Shown piece after piece: positions 13,412 through 16,577 of a stretch of DNA of 16,577 bases (positions are counted from its first letter, which is position 1; each line of letters starts with the position of its first letter). The DNA comes from an uncultured Lachnospiraceae bacterium (lineage in GTDB: Bacteria > Bacillota > Clostridia > Lachnospirales > Lachnospiraceae): contig CAJTSD010000065.1 of the NCBI GenBank assembly GCA_910578795.1, positions 1 through 16,577 on the forward strand. The letters are read 5' to 3'. Made by a program: the position numbers and the translations under genes. Below the pieces are notes generated by a model. That model was not told the DNA's origin. It ran no database searches and worked only from the letters and a program-made list of their open reading frames with translations.

Positions 13412-14728
13412 ATGGAAAATATAATCTGTTATTTTTTCAGCTTTTTAGTGGAGGCAATTATCCTTCACCAGTATGCTTCCACACTTTTTATTCCCAAACG
13501 GAAAACGCGGACGATACTTGCCGTATTGTGTGCCTTTTACTCTCTGCTATTTGCAGTCTCCATGTTCGCTTCTACATGGCTGAATATTGTTATGTATCTG
13601 TTTGTCAATTTTTCTTTCCTGATTACCCAGTATCAGTTAAAATGGCGCTCAGCCTTTTTTCACGCTGCCATACTGACAGCAGTCATGGCGCTGTGTGAAT
13701 TGGCTATATACAGCATTGTCCAGCATTCTGTACCACATTTCTTTACAGAGACGGCGCATTTTCATAGCAGGATTATTTTTGTCATTTTCAGCAAAATGAT
13801 CTATTTTACCATCGTTTATATTTTGGTGCACTTTTTGAAAGAAAGACCGAAAATCAGCGGACAACACGAGCACGTTGTACTACTGTTTATTTTTATTCCA
13901 CTGGCTTCCTGTTTTATGATGTTTACCCTGCTGACGGTCAATGACATGTACGCACTCTCTGATGGCATGACCGCTGCCATGACCCTGAATGCTGTTTTCC
14001 TGCTGGCTATAAATCTGATTGTTTTTGCTATGAATCTGTATAACCAGAAAAAGAATGCAGAATTTACGGAAATGCAGCTGCTACTTCAAAAAGAAGCAAA
14101 CTCTGCCGAATACTATCAAATGCTGTTTTCCCAAAGCGAAAACCAAAACATTCTCATCCATGACATAAAAAAACACCTGCAGTCCATTGATTTGTTAAAT
14201 AAAGTCCATGAACATGATAAAATCGAAGCTTACATCCGGCAGCTTATGCTTTCCTCTGATTTAAAAGAAAACGCCCGGTTATGCAGCCATGAAATGCTGA
14301 ATACTATTTTATGCCGCTACAAACGACAATGCGATAACAGCCGAATTGCATTTCTCGTGGATATACGGCATGGAATCATTGACTTTATTGCTGACAGCGA
14401 TCTATCTTCCTTGTTTGGCAACCTTTTGGACAATGCCTTGGAAGCTGCCCTTGGCATTCCGGAAGCATACATTGAAGTAAATGCAGTGAGAAAAACGAAA
14501 ACTCCGTTTATTGTTATAACCGTTATCAACTCCAGCAGAAAAAATCCCTTTGAGGATTCCCATAACAGCCTTATTACCAGCAAACCGGATCAACGCAGAC
14601 ATGGCTTTGGTATCAAAAGCATCAAAAAGACTGTGAGCAAGTATCATGGTGATATCCAGATGTACTATCATACTGATACCTATACCTTCCACGCAATCAT
14701 TACGTTAAAAATGCCACCCATATACTGA
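13412..14728 (+). CDS. AgrC-like GHKL sensor histidine kinase
   Basis: A 438-residue membrane kinase. Residues 1-210 contain about six hydrophobic segments (roughly 5-22, 34-52, 58-74, 82-104, 120-142 and 153-208) with no large outside domain, typical of AgrC/FsrC-type peptide sensors. The cytoplasmic part has the H box ILIHDIKKHL (H250), the GHKL N box LFGNLLDNALEAA (334-346) and the G box HGFGIKSI (397-404). It would phosphorylate D56 of the LytTR regulator encoded just upstream. The start ATG at 13412 follows GAGG that overlaps the regulator's last codons. No agrD- or agrB-like gene is visible in the window, so the signal is unknown; it may not be a peptide. Confidence 0.9.
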   Translation: MENIICYFFSFLVEAIILHQYASTLFIPKRKTRTILAVLCAFYSLLFAVSMFASTWLNIVMYLFVNFSFLITQYQLKWRSAFFHAAILTAVMALCELAIYSIVQHSVPHFFTETAHFHSRIIFVIFSKMIYFTIVYILVHFLKERPKISGQHEHVVLLFIFIPLASCFMMFTLLTVNDMYALSDGMTAAMTLNAVFLLAINLIVFAMNLYNQKKNAEFTEMQLLLQKEANSAEYYQMLFSQSENQNILIHDIKKHLQSIDLLNKVHEHDKIEAYIRQLMLSSDLKENARLCSHEMLNTILCRYKRQCDNSRIAFLVDIRHGIIDFIADSDLSSLFGNLLDNALEAALGIPEAYIEVNAVRKTKTPFIVITVINSSRKNPFEDSHNSLITSKPDQRRHGFGIKSIKKTVSKYHGDIQMYYHTDTYTFHAIITLKMPPIY

Positions 14729-14839
14729 ATGTCCTTTGCCTGAACTTAATCATGCCTTTTTATTTTCATTAAAATCCATATCAAACTGTCATGTAATAAA
14801 CATGAGCCTGCACACAAGTCTTTCGAACGGGTAGAAAAG

Positions 14840-14866
14840 CGTTCATTGGTTTTCTTCCAATAAACG
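14840..14866 (-). terminator. Terminator after the ilvC remnant (minus strand)
   Basis: CGTT-N-ATTGG (14840-14849) pairs with CCAAT-N-AACG (14857-14866) across a seven-base loop. On the minus strand it is followed by CTTTTCT, so it would end leftward transcription about 50 bases past the ilvC stop. Confidence 0.5.
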
Positions 14867-14914
14867 ATTTCCCGCCTTAACGCAGTATAAGTCCACTAAA
14901 TCCTATACGTTATA

Positions 14915-15763
14915 TCAGTCTAATAGTTTTTTCATCCATGACATCAAACCTCTAAGTTCGGCTCCGACCTTTTCAAGCTCATGCTCTGATTCAATATGCT
15001 TTTTCGCATTGAAATAAGTTCTCCCTGCCTGATTCTCAAGAAGCCAGTCTTTTGCAAATTTTCCTTCCTGAACATCTTTGAGAATATTTTTCATGGCTTT
15101 CCTTGTTCCGTCAGTGATAATCTCCTCACCGGTTATGTAGTCACCAGACTCCGCAGTATCACTGACAGAATATCTCATCATTGTCAGACCGCCTCTATTG
15201 ATAAGGTCAACAATCAGTTTCATTTCATGGCAGCATTCAAAATATGCCATTTCCGGTTGATAGCCAGCTTCAACCAACGTTTCAAATCCTGCTTTGATTA
15301 AAGCTGAAACACCACCGCAGAGTACAGCCTGATCTCCAAAAAGATCTGTTTCCGTTTCCTCTTTGAATGAAGTTTCTATCACTCCGGCTCTTGCCCCGCC
15401 AATTCCAAGTGCATAGGCAAGTGCTGTTTCCCTTGCTTTTCCAGAAGCATCCTGATGAATTGTTTCAATTCCCTCTATTGGGTTTTTAATGTCATGACTG
15501 ATTCCCAAAACATTACATCCACGTTCTTTACATTCTTCCAGCTCAGGTAAGCGGAAGTGTTTTTTGAAAAATTCGAAAATATTTTTTCGGGGATTTTTCA
15601 AGCGGCGCAAGCGGGGATTTTGGCAAAGCTGAGCGGTATTTCTCCCCCTACTACCTACAACACCACACAAAGCAAAAATGACGGTGATTTGCGGAAATTT
15701 CCTTCTATCCCCTTTGCATGGCATAATACTGACGATTTTTGAAAATGCCAAAAATAGGCGCAA
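14915..15763 (-). pseudogene. ilvC: Ketol-acid reductoisomerase, C-terminal domain only, fused to unrelated sequence
   Basis: KARI makes the dihydroxy-acid precursors of valine and isoleucine with NADPH and magnesium. Residues ~101-282 of this open frame are the class I C-terminal domain: IHQDASGKARETALAYA, then GARAGVIETSFKEETETDLFGDQAVLCGG, AYFECCHEMKLIVDL and YSVSDTAESGDYITG. The whole Rossmann NADPH domain (about 180 residues) is missing. The metal site usually reads TDLFGEQ; here it is TDLFGDQ. Residues 72-98 (including EECKERGCNVLGISHDIKNP) are protein-like but not KARI and I cannot place them, and residues 1-70 look non-coding. The gene cannot supply KARI activity. It appears cut by a deletion or insertion near 15470. 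Confidence 0.85.
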
Positions 15764-15794
15764 AAAAACAGGAAACCTTTTCTTAATTTCCTGT
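15762..15794 (-). terminator. Strong rho-independent terminator (minus strand)
   Basis: ACAGGAAA and TTTCCTGT (15768-15775 and 15787-15794) form a perfect eight-base-pair stem, followed on the minus strand by seven T residues. It would end a transcript coming from the right, but no minus-strand gene is found between here and 16577, so its gene has probably been lost. Confidence 0.7.
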
Positions 15795-15961
15795 CTTGGC
15801 GTACCGTTTCTATTTAGCGGCGGTTATTCAGTTTTTAGCTGACTACAATTCTGCAAACTGGAATTCTGATAAGACACTTTTTATAGCATTTATTAACTGT
15901 TATATCTTATCTTCAAAAAGTCCGCAAACCCTTGAAAACACTAAATTTATAGCAAGTGAGT

Positions 15962-16038
15962 TTGCCCTTATGCTTTCCCTTGTGTTATATCCTTTTCCCT
16001 CATGTTACGAACTCTCATAAGGGCAAAAATAAGGGAAA
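15962..16038. repeat. Five-copy TTCCCTTATG-type motif cluster
   Basis: The motif occurs at 15962-15972 (TTGCCCTTATG), 15975-15984 (TTCCCTTGTG) and 15995-16004 (TTCCCTCATG) in one orientation, then inverted at 16016-16026 (CATAAGGGCAA) and 16029-16038 (ATAAGGGAAA). The surrounding 15795-16086 has no convincing gene. Such clusters can be arm-type integrase or excisionase sites at the end of an integrative element. Confidence 0.5.
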
Positions 16039-16086
16039 GAAAAACCTGTAACAAATTATAACACAATATAGACAAGACATGAAGAA

Positions 16087-16272
16087 TTGATTGAAATGCT
16101 TTCACAATATTTTAGGGAAAGGGCAGCGACAATGAATATTATATATGCAAAATACAACATAAACCACAACAGCATAGACATAGCAACTTCTGCCGGGTAT
16201 CATCTTAGGATTAACTTCAAGGCGGCAAGCCCCGCTATGGTGGCTCGCACTTCTTGGGAGAGGGAGTTATAA
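16087..16272 (+). CDS. Small hypothetical protein, possibly mobile-element encoded
   Basis: A 61-codon frame starting at TTG 16087 (or ATG 16096), with protein-like composition: YFRERAATMNIIYAKYNINH, then NSIDIATSAGYHLRINFKAA, to TAA at 16270-16272. An ATG at 16079 would give a better beginning (MK-ELIEML) but is one base out of frame, so a single-base loss may have damaged the start. The C-terminal part (SPAMVARTSWEREL) lies in GC-richer sequence. I do not recognise a family. It sits between the repeat cluster and a structured region, which suggests a mobile element continuing to the right. Confidence 0.4.
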   Translation: MIEMLSQYFRERAATMNIIYAKYNINHNSIDIATSAGYHLRINFKAASPAMVARTSWEREL

Positions 16273-16577
16273 GGTGCGCCGTATTTATTGCCAAACAGGA
16301 GAGGGATTCAGTTATTAGCTTACTCTTTTATAATTCAGAGGTGCGGCATACTTTTTGCTGCCACCCCTTGATTACTCACCAGCAAGGACAGATGGGGCTG
16401 TCAACGGTGGACGCAACCTAACACCACCCATTTACTTGCCGTTGACTGGCTCGACTTGGTTTGCTGCTTCACTTAAAATTCTTTCCTTTTAAAATAGAAA
16501 TGGTTAATGGATAAGACACAGCAAAAAGCATTAAGGCACAAGTAATAATAATGGCATTTCCAAACAAAGGGATATTA
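16273..16577. other. Gene-free structured region at the right edge
   Basis: No gene of useful length is seen. GGT-GC-GGCA (16340-16348) can pair with TGCC-ACC (16359-16365). GTCAACGG (16400-16407) is the exact reverse complement of CCGTTGAC (16439-16446), with a nested GGTGG/CCACC (16406-16410 and 16424-16428). The arrangement could be a transfer origin, a structured RNA or an operator; none is established. Confidence 0.35.

Noticed and set aside
14790..14805. CATG-N7-CATG hairpin as terminator of the two-component operon
   Set aside because: Only four base pairs and no T-tract follow.
15557..16020. Two plus-strand open frames of 61 and 74 codons
   Set aside because: The first overlaps the non-KARI part of the ilvC remnant, and neither has a convincing ribosome site or domain; the second ends within the motif cluster.

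Overview
The window looks like a piece of a low- to mid-GC Firmicutes chromosome, most likely a gut clostridium of the Lachnospiraceae type. The grounds are the AGGAGG-type ribosome sites, a FucO-like alcohol dehydrogenase, a GHKL/LytTR two-component pair, a mobile-element-style sigma factor, a clostridial RecQ C-terminal tail and an IS3-family remnant. No RNA operon, CRISPR array or tRNA was found.

Layout. (1) Bases 1-600: the 3' end of a PhoR-like sensor kinase, followed by a Pho-box-like repeat array. (2) Bases 725-2870: probable mobile-element scar with a zinc-ribbon protein, a compact type I toxin-antitoxin locus (31-residue membrane toxin, convergent antisense RNA, promoters on both strands), an IS3-family OrfB remnant with an intact right end, a terminator, and a triple CCCCAATTT repeat. 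(3) Bases 3102-4857: a decayed tract with an XRE regulator, a PIN-like protein and a RecQ helicase, all broken by deletions and frameshifts. (4) Bases 4854-9723: mostly intact genes, namely a GNAT acetyltransferase (minus), fucO, an MBL-fold protein that has lost its HxHxDH motif, and two overlapping nucleotidyltransferase genes. (5) Bases 9735-11849: a second decayed tract on the minus strand with an AI-2E-type permease, a sigma factor and a lipoprotein, carrying at least six probable single-base losses and one amber codon. (6) Bases 11896-14728: an intact lipoprotein gene divergent from a LytTR response regulator and AgrC-like kinase, separated by a symmetric inverted-repeat array. (7) Bases 14915-16577: the C-terminal part of ketol-acid reductoisomerase fused to foreign sequence, a strong terminator, a five-copy motif cluster, and a structured region with one small ORF that may be the edge of another mobile element.

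The clearest working units are the toxin/antisense locus, the lipoprotein-TCS divergon and the nucleotidyltransferase pair. The main theme elsewhere is reductive decay. All names come from recognising protein motifs by eye; no database search was run.
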